A stretch of 64,000 nucleotides of DNA from Yersinia aleksiciae (GCF_001047675.1 NZ_CP011975.1:681710-745709), one strand, 5' to 3'; positions 13,147 to 22,481 are shown, counted from the stretch's first letter. Numbers and translations: made by a program. The notes: generated from the letters alone by a model not told the origin.

Positions 13147-16100
13147 ATGGCAAACTTTTTCATCGACCGCCCAATTTTTGCCTGGGTATTGGCGATAATT
13201 ATGTGTCTTACTGGGGCATTGGCAATCTCAACACTGCCTATTGAGCAATACCCCAATCTAGCACCGCCTAATGTGCGCATCAGTGCCTCCTACCCAGGTG
13301 CCTCGGCGCAAACACTGGAAAACACCGTCACGCAGGTCATAGAACAAAGTATGACCGGTCTGGATAATCTGCTGTATATGTCGTCGCAGAGCAGCAACTC
13401 CGGCAGTGCCTCGATAACCTTAACGTTCCAGGCGGGCACCGACCCTAACGAAGCCATGCAGCAAGTCCAGAACCAACTGCAATCGGCCATCAAAAAACTG
13501 CCTCAGGATGTCCAGCAGCAAGGGGTTTCAGTCTCAAAATCTGGCGATAACACATTGATGATGGTGGCGTTTGTCTCCACCGATGGCAGCATGGATAAGC
13601 AAGATATTGCCGACTATGTCGCCAGCAACCTGCAAGACCCCCTTAGCCGAATCGAAGGGGTCGGCAGTATTGATGCTTTCGGCTCACAATATGCAATGCG
13701 CATCTGGCTTGACCCTAATAAACTCAATAATTATCAACTGACTACGCAGGATATTGTCACCGCTATCCAGTCGCAAAACAGCCAGATCGCCGTCGGCCAA
13801 CTGGGCGGGACACCTTCGGTTGATAATCAGTCCTTGAATGCCACCATCAACGCGCAATCTCAATTGCAAACTCCCGAACAATTCAGGGAAATCACGCTAC
13901 GCGTCAATCAGGACGGCTCATTGGTCACCTTGGGCGATGTGGCAAAGGTCGAGATGGGGGCCGAGAAATATGACTATCTTAGCCGTTTTAACGGGCAAGC
14001 TGCGTCGGGGATGAGTGTCAAGCTGGCCTCCGGTGCTAATGAGCTGCAAACCGATGAATTAGTCAAAGCCCGACTGGCCGAACTGGCGCCTTTCTTCCCT
14101 CATGGCCTTGAAGCCAAAATCGCCTATGAAACCACCCCTTTCGTCAAAGCCTCAATCAAGGATGTGGTTAAAACCCTGGTGGAAGCCATTGTGTTGGTTT
14201 TCCTGGTGATGTATCTGTTTTTACAAAATTTCCGCGCCACCCTGATCCCGACCATCGCCGTGCCCGTGGTGCTACTGGGTACCTTCGCGATCCTATCGGT
14301 ATTTGGCTTTAGTATTAATACGTTAACCATGTTTGCCATTGTGCTCGCCATCGGGCTATTGGTTGATGATGCCATTGTGGTGGTGGAGAACGTCGAGCGC
14401 GTCATGAGCGAAGAGGGATTAGACCCACGGGAAGCGACGCGCAAATCCATGGGGCAGATTCAGGGCGCACTGGTGGGGATTGCACTGGTGCTGTCAGCGG
14501 TATTTATTCCGATGGCGTTCTTCGGCGGAACCACTGGAGCCATCTACCGCCAGTTCTCCATTACCATCGTCTCAGCCATGGTGCTCTCAGTGCTGGTTGC
14601 GCTGATTCTGACACCGGCACTTTGCGCCACCATGCTCAAGCCCATCAAACCGGGGCATCATCATGCCAAACGCGGCTTCTTCGGCTGGTTTAACCGCATG
14701 TTTGATCGTAGCGCCCACCGTTACGAGCGGGGCGTGGCGCGGGTGTTGCACCACAGTCTGCGTTATATGCTGCTCTATTTACTGCTGTTGGGCGGTCTGG
14801 CGCTGTTATTTGTCAAATTACCCACCTCGTTCTTGCCACTGGAAGATCGCGGTGTCTTTATGGCGCAAGTCCAGTTGCCTGTCGGCTCTACCCAGCAACA
14901 GACCCTGAAAGTGGTTGAGAAAGTGGAGAATTACTTCCTGACCGCGGAGAAAGACAGGGTGCTGTCGGTGTTTTCAACCGTGGGTTCCGGCCCGGGCGGT
15001 AATGGCCAGAACGTGGCACGATTATTCATCCGGCTGTCTGATTGGGATCTGCGAAAAAACAGCCATGACTCCTCTTTCGCCATTATTGAGCGCGCGACCA
15101 AAGAGTTTAATAAAATCACCGAAGCCAGAGTGTCAGTCAGTAGCCCTCCGGCTATCTCAGGTTTGGGCGGCTCCTCCGGTTTTGATATGGAATTACAAGA
15201 TCACGGCGGTTTAGGCCACGATAAATTGATGGCTGCCCGTGACCAGTTGTTACAAATGGCATCCCAAGATCCGGCACTGACACGGGTGCGGCATAACGGG
15301 TTAGACGATAGCCCGCAGTTACAGATAGATATCGATCAGCGTAAAGCACAAGCGCTGGGGGTCTCACTGGATGATATCAACAACACGCTGAAAACCGCGT
15401 GGGGCTCGACTTACGTTAACGACTTTGTTGATCGCGGAAGGGTGAAAAAGGTCTATGTGCAGTCTGAGGCCACGGCCCGTATGCTGCCGGAAGACGTCAA
15501 TAAATGGTACGTGCGCAATAAGAGCGGTGGCATGGTGCCTTTCTCCGCATTCTCTACCACGCGCTGGGAATATGGTTCACCACGACTGGAGCGCTACAAC
15601 GGTTATTCGGCACTGGAGATTGTCGGCGAGGCCGCGCCGGGTGTCAGTACCGGCACCGCGATGAATGTGATGGAAGAGCTGGTTAAACAGCTGCCAAATG
15701 GGTTTGGTCTAGAGTGGACTGGTATGTCCTATCAGGAGCGGCTCTCTGGTTCGCAAGCCCCTGCCCTCTATGCTATCTCGCTACTGGTGGTGTTCTTGTG
15801 TTTGGCGGCACTGTATGAGAGTTGGTCAATACCTTTCTCCGTGATGCTGGTGGTGCCGCTCGGGGTGATTGGCGCGGTTGCCGCCACGTGGATGCGTGGA
15901 TTGGAAAATGACGTTTATTTTCAGGTTGGACTGCTGACCATCATCGGGCTATCGGCCAAAAACGCCATTTTGATCGTCGAATTTGCCAGTGAATTAAACA
16001 ACAAAGGCAAAGATCTGGTGGAGGCCACACTGGAGGCGTCACGCCAGCGGTTACGGCCTATTTTGATGACTTCGCTGGCGTTTGTTTTTGGTGTGTTGCC

Positions 16101-16266
16101 GATGGCGATCAGTCAGGGGGCAGGCTCCGGTAGCCAACATGCGGTTGGGACGGGGGTGATGGGCGGGATGATCTCTGCCACGGTATTGGCGATATTCTTT
16201 GTGCCGCTGTTCTTTGTCCTGGTTCGCCGTCGCTTCCCCGGCAGACCACCGCGGGCGAAAGAGTGA
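13147..16266 (+). CDS. acrD: RND multidrug efflux pump AcrD
   Basis: A 1039-residue inner-membrane proton/drug antiporter. In E. coli AcrD exports aminoglycosides and other hydrophilic or anionic compounds with AcrA and TolC. The start [17 protein letters not shown] is RND-typical. Proton-relay residues are visible: the adjacent aspartates in [14 protein letters not shown] and the lysine in [14 protein letters not shown]. The periplasmic loops (e.g. [18 protein letters not shown]) match E. coli AcrD better than my memory of AcrB, and no acrA-like gene is adjacent, as for E. coli acrD. Confidence 0.94.
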   Translation: MANFFIDRPIFAWVLAIIMCLTGALAISTLPIEQYPNLAPPNVRISASYPGASAQTLENTVTQVIEQSMTGLDNLLYMSSQSSNSGSASITLTFQAGTDPNEAMQQVQNQLQSAIKKLPQDVQQQGVSVSKSGDNTLMMVAFVSTDGSMDKQDIADYVASNLQDPLSRIEGVGSIDAFGSQYAMRIWLDPNKLNNYQLTTQDIVTAIQSQNSQIAVGQLGGTPSVDNQSLNATINAQSQLQTPEQFREITLRVNQDGSLVTLGDVAKVEMGAEKYDYLSRFNGQAASGMSVKLASGANELQTDELVKARLAELAPFFPHGLEAKIAYETTPFVKASIKDVVKTLVEAIVLVFLVMYLFLQNFRATLIPTIAVPVVLLGTFAILSVFGFSINTLTMFAIVLAIGLLVDDAIVVVENVERVMSEEGLDPREATRKSMGQIQGALVGIALVLSAVFIPMAFFGGTTGAIYRQFSITIVSAMVLSVLVALILTPALCATMLKPIKPGHHHAKRGFFGWFNRMFDRSAHRYERGVARVLHHSLRYMLLYLLLLGGLALLFVKLPTSFLPLEDRGVFMAQVQLPVGSTQQQTLKVVEKVENYFLTAEKDRVLSVFSTVGSGPGGNGQNVARLFIRLSDWDLRKNSHDSSFAIIERATKEFNKITEARVSVSSPPAISGLGGSSGFDMELQDHGGLGHDKLMAARDQLLQMASQDPALTRVRHNGLDDSPQLQIDIDQRKAQALGVSLDDINNTLKTAWGSTYVNDFVDRGRVKKVYVQSEATARMLPEDVNKWYVRNKSGGMVPFSAFSTTRWEYGSPRLERYNGYSALEIVGEAAPGVSTGTAMNVMEELVKQLPNGFGLEWTGMSYQERLSGSQAPALYAISLLVVFLCLAALYESWSIPFSVMLVVPLGVIGAVAATWMRGLENDVYFQVGLLTIIGLSAKNAILIVEFASELNNKGKDLVEATLEASRQRLRPILMTSLAFVFGVLPMAISQGAGSGSQHAVGTGVMGGMISATVLAIFFVPLFFVLVRRRFPGRPPRAKE

Positions 16267-16323
16267 ACATTTACCTGTAGAAAATAGTTACCTATAGAAA
16301 ATAAGTAGGCAGCGATATGTAGC

Positions 16324-16365
16324 ATTAAAAAAGGTGACATGAATAATCAATGTCACCTTTTTAAT
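16324..16365 (+). terminator. Terminator of acrD
   Basis: AAAAAGGTGACAT / ATGTCACCTTTTT stem of 13 or more base pairs with a 9-base loop and a T-rich tail, about 60 bp after the acrD stop. Confidence 0.9.
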
Positions 16366-16564
16366 TTAAAAAAAACCAACACAATAAGTTATTATATTAA
16401 TAATGTAATAATAAGTAATTAATAATGAAATTAAAATAACATAGATATATTCTCGCCACGCATTGACCATACACAAATGATCATCCATATTTATTTATCC
16501 CGTTATATGACGGGAGTGCAAACACAATGTAACATTAACCTCTACACAGTCAGGAGATATTACT
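16366..16564 (+). promoter_or_regulatory. A+T-rich leader of the small-peptide/YcaO locus
   Basis: About 200 bp of strongly A+T-rich DNA between the acrD terminator and the peptide gene. Because acrD is terminated, the promoter of the peptide/YcaO pair must lie here. It ends in AGGAGA (16552-16557), seven bases before the peptide ATG. No operator could be recognised. Confidence 0.5.
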
Positions 16565-16678
16565 ATGGGTATTCTCGGATTATTACCAAATAAAATTGAT
16601 GAAAATGAATCAATTGAAAACAATGAGCACCTCACTTGTTTAACAGAACAGGAGCTGGCTGAACTGGAAAGTGAATAG
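16565..16678 (+). CDS. 37-residue acidic peptide, candidate RiPP precursor
   Basis: A short reading frame with a strong ribosome-binding site (AGGAGA, spacing 7) directly before a YcaO gene. The peptide starts MGILGLLPNKIDENES and ends HLTCLTEQELAELESE. It is very acidic, has one Cys, one internal His and few Ser/Thr. The LTEQELAELE segment looks like the helical LT/SxEELxxLxx motif of many RiPP leader peptides, but no Gly-Gly cleavage site or Cys/Ser/Thr-rich core follows, so if it is a precursor its core must be very short or lie around HLTCLT. A 13-bp hairpin follows immediately. I do not recognise a family. Confidence 0.6.
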   Translation: MGILGLLPNKIDENESIENNEHLTCLTEQELAELESE

Positions 16679-16684
16679 CATCAT

Positions 16685-16712
16685 AATTAGGGGGGCCTTG
16701 GCCTCCTTAATT
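16685..16712 (+). terminator. Hairpin between the peptide gene and ycaO-like gene
   Basis: AATTAGGGGGGC(C) pairs with (G)GCCTCCTTAATT (two G-T wobbles) around a TTG(G) loop, seven bases after the peptide stop and 22 bp before the next ATG, with AATTGTTT following. It resembles the partial terminators or 3'-protecting hairpins that let a bacteriocin-type precursor be made in excess of its modifying enzyme. Confidence 0.6.
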
Positions 16713-16734
16713 AATTGTTTATCGGAGATAAAAT

Positions 16735-17949
16735 ATGGAATTACCTTATGAGCGTGAAATCACGTTTGCTGAAGCCCAAAACCGAATTTTAGCTGAGTTT
16801 CAGGATAATAATATTACTCCTCACATAGAGAACCTGGGCCAAAACATTATTACTACTACATGTGACATTTATGATCATAATAATAATTTATTGAGCCAAG
16901 GTGTAGGGAAAGGTATTGATGGGGCGGCATTAATCGGTTCTTTTTATGAAGCATTTGAACATTATATCTCAACCAACCACCAAAAGTTCGGCAAAATAAC
17001 ATTATGTAAAACCAATAAACTGCAACATACATTAGGAAAATGTGATTTTGTGAGAAGCCTGTTGCAAGCTCAACCCAATACGGAAATTGGTTGTCGCCAT
17101 TACAGTAATATTACCGGCGATATTTCAGTTCTTTACCCTATAGCCTTCTCAGTCCCCGATTATGCAGATTCGCCCATTGAAGGAGACAACTTCGATTATC
17201 AGGTATTACGCCGTTATTCCAGCAACAGTGGCACAGCCATCGGTTCCTCTTTTCAAGAAGCGGCGCTGCATGCAGTTAATGAAAGCATTGAGCGTGAAGA
17301 TATATCACAATTTTTGATTAACTACTTTTATCAGAATAATGACGATGCGTTACAGCTCGTTAATCCTGATTCACTACAAGATAATCTTCATAGCTTATGG
17401 CTCAATGCTGAAGCAGAAATAGGCGACACGATTACAGTACTAGAAATCAGCCAGTCTTCCGTCTGCCGAACATTTATCGCTTTCGGACACAAACTCTGCC
17501 AGGCAATACATCTATTTGGTGCCGGAACATCGCTCTCACCTTATTACGCCCTATCCCGCGCCATTACAGAACTGGTTCAATTTCATTCGGTCGTCACCCG
17601 CTATCCTTATCTGATTGATACACAAAATCATTCTTTGCGGCGTTTAGCACAATGGCCAAAGCTCCGCCGTAGTTGTGAAGCCAATTTACCCGGATTATTA
17701 GCGGATAGAACCTTAAATTCTGTCGATATTCCAGAAGGTGAACCCATCACACCTGTGATTGATCAATTACTGCATGTAGAGCGGGGGTTAAACACGCAGG
17801 GATACCTAGTGCTGATTAATATCCTCTATCAAAGTGCTTCAGGCTGTACTGTCGTTAATGTACTGATTCCCGGTTTTGAGCGTTTCTTTCTTATTAACAG
17901 CGGCAACATTGTTGTTCCCTGGATGGGTTATCAATATCAAAAAAGCTAG
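16735..17949 (+). CDS. Stand-alone YcaO-domain protein, candidate peptide-modifying enzyme
   Basis: A 404-residue protein. YcaO enzymes use ATP to activate amide carbonyls, making azolines, thioamides or amidines in RiPPs. Visible signatures: GKGIDGAALIGSFYEAFEHY (about residues 57-76) and NSGTAIGSSFQEAALHAVNESIERED (about 164-187), which carry the Sx3E-like and ExxER ATP/Mg-binding positions; ALSRAITELVQFHSVVTR (about 270-290); and VVNVLIPGFERFFL near the C-terminus. It lacks the C-terminal PxPxP tail of azoline-forming members and any fused or adjacent ThiF/ocin, TfuA or dehydrogenase partner. It differs from housekeeping YcaO of E. coli (about 586 residues). Start ATG has GGAG at eight bases. 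The locus is visibly more A+T-rich than acrD. Confidence 0.85.
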   Translation: MELPYEREITFAEAQNRILAEFQDNNITPHIENLGQNIITTTCDIYDHNNNLLSQGVGKGIDGAALIGSFYEAFEHYISTNHQKFGKITLCKTNKLQHTLGKCDFVRSLLQAQPNTEIGCRHYSNITGDISVLYPIAFSVPDYADSPIEGDNFDYQVLRRYSSNSGTAIGSSFQEAALHAVNESIEREDISQFLINYFYQNNDDALQLVNPDSLQDNLHSLWLNAEAEIGDTITVLEISQSSVCRTFIAFGHKLCQAIHLFGAGTSLSPYYALSRAITELVQFHSVVTRYPYLIDTQNHSLRRLAQWPKLRRSCEANLPGLLADRTLNSVDIPEGEPITPVIDQLLHVERGLNTQGYLVLINILYQSASGCTVVNVLIPGFERFFLINSGNIVVPWMGYQYQKS

Positions 17950-17988
17950 TTGCCCCATGCTGAGATTGAAAAATCAAAAATACGCAAT

Positions 17989-18024
17989 AAAAAAGGCAGA
18001 CACCTCAACGGCTCTGCCTTTCTG
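17989..18024 (-). terminator. Terminator of ypfM, possibly bidirectional
   Basis: AAAGGCAGA (17993-18001) pairs with TCTGCCTTT (18014-18022). On the minus strand it is followed by a T-run ending TTTTTTATT. It also closes the YcaO unit arriving from the other side. Confidence 0.75.
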
Positions 18025-18101
18025 CGAGCGATCACTCGCCCCTGGATATGTATCGATAAAACTAACAAAAAGATATTAACTCTTACTGCCGGTTTATTCG
18101 C

Positions 18102-18164
18102 TTATGCCTTACGCAACATAGCATCGATAAACTCTTTCCACGTGCTTAACTCAAATTCAACCAT
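18102..18164 (-). CDS. ypfM: Tiny protein YpfM (20 residues)
   Basis: The frame encodes a 20-residue peptide containing ELSTWKEFIDAMLRKA with GAGAGGA five bases before the ATG. It aligns along its whole length with E. coli YpfM as I remember it (MIERELGNWKDFIEVMLRK). In E. coli ypfM also lies on the strand opposite to acrD, between acrD and yffB, so position supports identity. Its function is unknown to me. A terminator follows 80 bp downstream. Here it sits between two accessory segments: the peptide/YcaO pair on one side and an ABC importer on the other. Confidence 0.82.
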   Translation of the reverse strand: MVEFELSTWKEFIDAMLRKA

Positions 18165-18249
18165 AACGTCCTCTCTAATAATCGCGAGTGATTATACGCT
18201 TATTATTTGAACAGTCAAAATAGAAAGCAGCCGAATGAGTTGGGCAATA

Positions 18250-18280
18250 GAAAAGACCTGTTTTTACTTAAAGCAGGTCT
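18250..18280 (-). terminator. Terminator downstream of the ABC importer operon
   Basis: AGACCTG (18254-18260) pairs with CAGGTCT (18274-18280); on the minus strand TTTTC follows. It lies about 200 bp past the ATPase stop codon. Confidence 0.55.
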
Positions 18281-18320
18281 CAGACTGATGGAAAAAACCG
18301 ATGACTCGATCGGAAACGGT

Positions 18321-18415
18321 GAGGACAGGCGGAGAGTAAAGCGTCCGCGCCAAGGATGGCGCGGCTCGAGCCTCCGGGGAGGGATCTACAGCGTCTTTAC
18401 GATCTGCCTGTTCTC
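18321..18415. repeat. 95-bp nested palindromic element
   Basis: Nested complementary arms: GAGGACAGGC / GCCTGTTCTC (outer), GTAAAG / CTTTAC (inner), then two hairpins CCGCGCC / GGCGCGG and CCTCC / GGAGG. Folded, it gives a branched, cloverleaf-like shape. It is not ERIC and not a tRNA (no CCA end or T-loop). I have the impression of similar dispersed intergenic elements in Yersinia, but cannot verify. Confidence 0.55.
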
Positions 18416-18474
18416 TCCGCCACTGACACTTTGTGAATAATCACCTGATACCAGAACATCACCTCATGTCAGGT

Positions 18475-19545
18475 TTATCCTTTAGGAAAAATCCACAGGT
18501 GCTCCATCGGTAAAGAGAGCGAGCACTGCGCCTCGTGGCGAAGTTCAGTGCCATATGCGCGGATCACAAAATCGTCAGCTGCAGTGCGGAACAGATATTC
18601 CCAGCGGTCGCCCAGATACATGCTAGTCAGCAAGGGTAAGTTGAGCTGGTTGCCGTTCGGGTCATCCGCCAGATTGACCCGTTCGACTCGGATCACTGCC
18701 GTACCCTCTTGACCAGCCACAACCCCCTCGCCCGCCCATCCCCACAGCGCCCAATCTTTACCTTCGATTCGCGCCTTGCCCTCACTGACTTGCGTGACCT
18801 TGCCATGTAAGCGGTTATTGCTGCCCATAAATTCCGCAGTGAATAGCGTCGTTGGTGAACCGTACATCTCCTGCGGCGTCCCCTGCTGCTCGATTTTGCC
18901 GTTATTCAGCAACAAGATGCGGTCAGAGATTGCCATCGCCTCATTTTGGTCATGCGTCACCATCAGCGCTGATAAGCCGAGTTTGATGATCAATTCACGC
19001 AGGAATACTCGCGCTTCCTCGCGCAGCTTGGCATCCAGATTCGACAATGGCTCATCCAGCAGGATCACTGGCGGGTTGTAGACCAGCGCACGACCAATGG
19101 CAACACGCTGCTGCTGCCCACCAGAGAGCTGATGGGGATGACGATGGCCCAGCGCCCCCAGCCCCAGTTGGTCGAGTACCGCTTGCACCCGCTGAGTAAT
19201 ATCTGCCGACGATGTTTTGCGCAACTTCAGCGGGTAAGCAATGTTCTCAAACACCGTTTTATGGGGCCACAAAGCATAAGATTGGAATACCAAGCCCAGA
19301 TTGCGCTCTTCGGCGGGGATTTCACGGCTCGCTTTACCGTCATACACCGTATTATCGCCAATGATAATGCGGCCCTGACTCGGCTTCTCCAAACCCGCGA
19401 CCGCCCGCAGTAAGGTGGTTTTCCCACTCCCCGATGGCCCCAGCAGCGAGACCACTTCGCCGCGCTTTAATTGCATCGACACCCCTTTCAACACCGGGTT
19501 ATCGCCATAGGTTAAATGCAAGTTATCTACCGATAATTCAATCAT
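18475..19545 (-). CDS. ABC importer ATP-binding protein (FbpC/PotA type)
   Basis: A 356-residue ATPase with Walker A (LLGPSGSGKTTLLRA), Q-loop (LVFQSYALWPHKTV), ABC signature (LSGGQQQRVAIGRAL), Walker B (VILLDEPLSNLDAKLR) and switch histidine (LMVTHDQNEAM). The C-terminal part (about 240-356) is a TOBE-like regulatory domain. It energises import by the permease encoded next to it; the two genes overlap by 8 bp. FbpC (iron), PotA (polyamine) and 2-aminoethylphosphonate ATPases are all of this type, so the substrate is not set by this subunit. Confidence 0.9.
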   Translation of the reverse strand: MIELSVDNLHLTYGDNPVLKGVSMQLKRGEVVSLLGPSGSGKTTLLRAVAGLEKPSQGRIIIGDNTVYDGKASREIPAEERNLGLVFQSYALWPHKTVFENIAYPLKLRKTSSADITQRVQAVLDQLGLGALGHRHPHQLSGGQQQRVAIGRALVYNPPVILLDEPLSNLDAKLREEARVFLRELIIKLGLSALMVTHDQNEAMAISDRILLLNNGKIEQQGTPQEMYGSPTTLFTAEFMGSNNRLHGKVTQVSEGKARIEGKDWALWGWAGEGVVAGQEGTAVIRVERVNLADDPNGNQLNLPLLTSMYLGDRWEYLFRTAADDFVIRAYGTELRHEAQCSLSLPMEHLWIFPKG

Positions 19546-21307
19546 TTAGTTTAACTCCAAAGCGCAATGCAATACCCAGCCCTATGACCACCAGCAGGAT
19601 ATTAATAAAGGAGAGCGCGGCAACGATATCAATTGCCCCCGCCGCCCACAGTGAAACCAGCATCGAGCCAATGGTTTCCGTACCCGGTGAAAGCAGATAA
19701 ACCCCAGTGGAGTATTCACGCTCAAAAATCAGGAACATCAGCAGCCACGAACCAATCAGGCCATAACGGGATAATGGAATGGTGATATGACGAGTCACCT
19801 GACCTCGGCTAGCGCCGTTACTTCGGGCCGCTTCTTCCAACTCAGGCCCCACTTGCAGCAAGGTCGAAGAGATCAGCCGTAGACCATAGGCCATCCACAC
19901 CACGGTATAGGCCAGCCAGACACTAAAAATGGTGCTGCGCAGAGAGCGGAGCCACACCACCAGATTGCCCCGTAGCCACTCAGCCATGGGTAGCGAGGAT
20001 AACCAGCCCTCTTTCAATGAGTTATCCAGCCACATCGGCAGGAACAGGAACACCCATAAGAACGCCAGTCCCGCCAGCAGACCCGGCACCGCTCGCGGTA
20101 CTAACACGCTGTAATCGAGAAAACGTGTCACACCATCAGGTTTACGGTGCATCGCAATGCCGATAAACAGATAGCAGATGACCGCCAACGCGCCGCCAAA
20201 TACCCCAATCGCCATTGAGTTGACGATGGCCCGCAACAGGTTGGGTTGCTGCCAGATGGTGCGGAAAGTGTTGAGTGATAGCTCATCCCAGAGCGACACC
20301 CCCATGCCCCAGTTAGAGACAAAGGCGCGTAGCACCACGCCTAGCAATGGCACGCCAATGGTGACCGTCAGCCAAAACGCCACCACGCCACCGGCTATCC
20401 AACGCCACTTGCCCAGTGGCAACAGTCGCGCCTGAGAGGCTTTACCTTTGACCGTCACAAAACGGTTGGCAGTGCGCATCAGCACTCGCTGTAACATCAC
20501 TAACGGAATGGTAATGCAGATCAGTATCACCGCCACGGCGGCCATCAGATGGTAAGAGGGGGTGCCTAGCTTATTGGTCAACTGGTAGAGATAGGTCGCC
20601 AACACTAAGTTGCCCTCCGGATCGCCCAAGACCAGCATCAGCCCGAACACTTCCAGCCCAAGGAAGAACAGCAATACCGTGATATACAGAATCGACGGGC
20701 GCACCATCGGCAAACTCACTGCTGTCATGACCTGCAACGGCGAGGCACCCGCTGTGCGCGCCGCTTCTTCCACATCCGAACCGACACTGCGTAGCGCCGA
20801 TGAGATATAGAGGTAGGCGTGGGGAACGTGGGTCAGGCCCGCAATCACCACGATGCTCGACATGGCATAAATATTCCATGGCACAAAACCGATCAATGAC
20901 TCTGCCCACAGGGAGAAGAAGCCCACCGGCCCTGCCGCCACCACGTAACCAAACCCCAGCACCATGGGTGAGACAAAAATAGGCACCAAAATCAGCGGTT
21001 CGATGATCCGGCGGCCCGGTAAGTCAGTTCTGACCATCAAAAAGGCCAGAATGCCTCCCAACGGAATAGCGATAACCACCAGTCCGAAAGCCAGAATAAA
21101 ACCACTCTTCAGCGCCTTGTAAAAATCGGGATCAGCAAAAATGAAGCGAAATGCCTCAAGGCTGAACACTTTACTCGGTGAGAAAAAGGGGGCAGAAAGG
21201 AAACTTTGAATAACAATAAATGACAGTGGTACGTAGATAACCAGTGTGGTTATCAATACCACCAAGCCGCGCGGCAAGCTTTGCCACTTTCTGCGCAATG
21301 CTTTCAT
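19538..21307 (-). CDS. ABC importer permease, fused two-domain (FbpB-like)
   Basis: A 589-residue inner-membrane protein with two consecutive MetI-type permease domains. Each carries an EAA loop: VEEAARTAGASPLQVMTAVSLPM in the first half and LEEAARSNGASRGQVTRHITIPL in the second. About twelve hydrophobic spans are visible. Such single-chain double permeases are typical of Fe3+ (FbpB/SfuB), sugar-phosphate (AfuB) and aminoethylphosphonate systems. It is 85 bp downstream of the binding-protein gene and overlaps the ATPase gene. Confidence 0.9.
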   Translation of the reverse strand: MKALRRKWQSLPRGLVVLITTLVIYVPLSFIVIQSFLSAPFFSPSKVFSLEAFRFIFADPDFYKALKSGFILAFGLVVIAIPLGGILAFLMVRTDLPGRRIIEPLILVPIFVSPMVLGFGYVVAAGPVGFFSLWAESLIGFVPWNIYAMSSIVVIAGLTHVPHAYLYISSALRSVGSDVEEAARTAGASPLQVMTAVSLPMVRPSILYITVLLFFLGLEVFGLMLVLGDPEGNLVLATYLYQLTNKLGTPSYHLMAAVAVILICITIPLVMLQRVLMRTANRFVTVKGKASQARLLPLGKWRWIAGGVVAFWLTVTIGVPLLGVVLRAFVSNWGMGVSLWDELSLNTFRTIWQQPNLLRAIVNSMAIGVFGGALAVICYLFIGIAMHRKPDGVTRFLDYSVLVPRAVPGLLAGLAFLWVFLFLPMWLDNSLKEGWLSSLPMAEWLRGNLVVWLRSLRSTIFSVWLAYTVVWMAYGLRLISSTLLQVGPELEEAARSNGASRGQVTRHITIPLSRYGLIGSWLLMFLIFEREYSTGVYLLSPGTETIGSMLVSLWAAGAIDIVAALSFINILLVVIGLGIALRFGVKLND

Positions 21308-21392
21308 AATGAGTCCCGTGGGTTAAAAATCCATGATAAAACCAGTATAAACAGGGTGCGCACCACCATTAATACGCACCGAGGGGGATTCC

Positions 21393-22481
21393 TTATTTCG
21401 CGGCCGCGCTGCGCCACTGTTTGATATAGTCCAGACGTTTAGCTTGCGCCATATACTCCAACAGACTTTCATCAACGGCGATGGGTTTGAGTGCTGCACC
21501 GAGTTTTTTAGTCAGACCATCAATGTCATTGTTTCCCTCGATATCGTTGCGAATCGAAGGAATATCTGATTGGTTAGCCAAAATATTTTGGCCCGCTTCC
21601 GATAACACATAGTTAACCCACAGTTTGGCCGCATTACTATTGGCCGCATTTTTACTGATAAATGTGACTCGCGACAGCACCAGGGTGTAGTCCTTCGGAT
21701 AGGAGATCCCAAGAGAAGGGTCTGTTTTAGCGCGGGTTTCAGCGTAAGAACCGAGGATATTAAAGCCAATCAGATTCTCACCGGATGACACCCTTTCCAT
21801 CATGGTACCGGTGGAGGATTGCACCGTCAGCCCACCCTTGGCGATATCAGCCAGTGTCGCAAAGTAGTTAGGGTCCGCTTTGAAATCCTGAACCGACAGC
21901 ATGAAACCTAAACCTGATTTTTCAATATCATAGGTGGTGACTTTCTTTTTGAATTTATCAGGCTGGCTGGCGATGAGTTTTGCCAGTGCGGCATGGGTTG
22001 TCGGCACATCAGCTTCGGGGATCAGGCGCTTGTTATAGATAAAAACCACCGGTTCGTAAGTGGTGCCGTAGGCGCTGTTTTTCCATACCGCCCATTTTGG
22101 CAGTTCACCCTGCTCAGGAGAGAGGTACTCCTGCGCATAGTCGGTCGCCAACTTCAGTGCCGTATCCATCGAGGAGCTCCACACTACGTCACCACTGAGG
22201 CTACCTGACGCCTGCTCACTGATGTAGCGGTTGTATAACTCGGTGCTGTTCATGTCGTTATATTCGACTTTGATCCCTGGATAGGCGGCCTCGAATCCTT
22301 TGATCAGCGGCGCAGCAGCCTTGATATCCGTGGAGGTATACACCACCACTTTGCCCTCTTTTTTGGCACCATCAATAATGTTTTGATAATCAGCAGGGTA
22401 ATAGGTTGGGAGTTGAGCAGAGGCAGGAAGAGTGGCTAATGCAGCCGTCGCTATCATTAATACTTTAAAATTCCTTAACAT
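21393..22481 (-). CDS. ABC importer periplasmic substrate-binding protein (family 1)
   Basis: A secreted solute-binding protein of 362 residues from the ATG at 22481 (GGAG at eight bases). The signal peptide MLRNFKVLMIATAALATLPASA ends near residue 22. VVYTSTDIKAAAPLIKGFEAAYPGIKVEYNDMNS is typical of the iron/thiamine/aminoethylphosphonate group of type 2 binding proteins; DVVWSSSMD and YEPVVFIYNKRLIP continue it. The paired tyrosines that bind iron in FbpA-type proteins are not obvious to me, so a phosphorylated organic ligand is as plausible as Fe3+. First gene of a three-gene operon. Confidence 0.88.
   Translation of the reverse strand: MLRNFKVLMIATAALATLPASAQLPTYYPADYQNIIDGAKKEGKVVVYTSTDIKAAAPLIKGFEAAYPGIKVEYNDMNSTELYNRYISEQASGSLSGDVVWSSSMDTALKLATDYAQEYLSPEQGELPKWAVWKNSAYGTTYEPVVFIYNKRLIPEADVPTTHAALAKLIASQPDKFKKKVTTYDIEKSGLGFMLSVQDFKADPNYFATLADIAKGGLTVQSSTGTMMERVSSGENLIGFNILGSYAETRAKTDPSLGISYPKDYTLVLSRVTFISKNAANSNAAKLWVNYVLSEAGQNILANQSDIPSIRNDIEGNNDIDGLTKKLGAALKPIAVDESLLEYMAQAKRLDYIKQWRSAAAK

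Larger units (their letters stand above)
18165..18474. other. Intergenic region with two inverted-repeat structures
   Basis: No gene seen. It holds the ypfM promoter side (18165-18210), a terminator hairpin (18250-18280) and a larger nested palindrome (18321-18415), each listed separately. Confidence 0.6.

Noticed and set aside
16735..17949. Assignment as the housekeeping YcaO that acts on ribosomal protein S12
   Set aside because: That E. coli protein is about 586 residues with an extra C-terminal domain; this one is 404 and paired with a peptide gene.
18321..18415. tRNA or tmRNA gene
   Set aside because: The branched fold lacks a TpsiC-like loop, anticodon arm geometry and CCA-type end.
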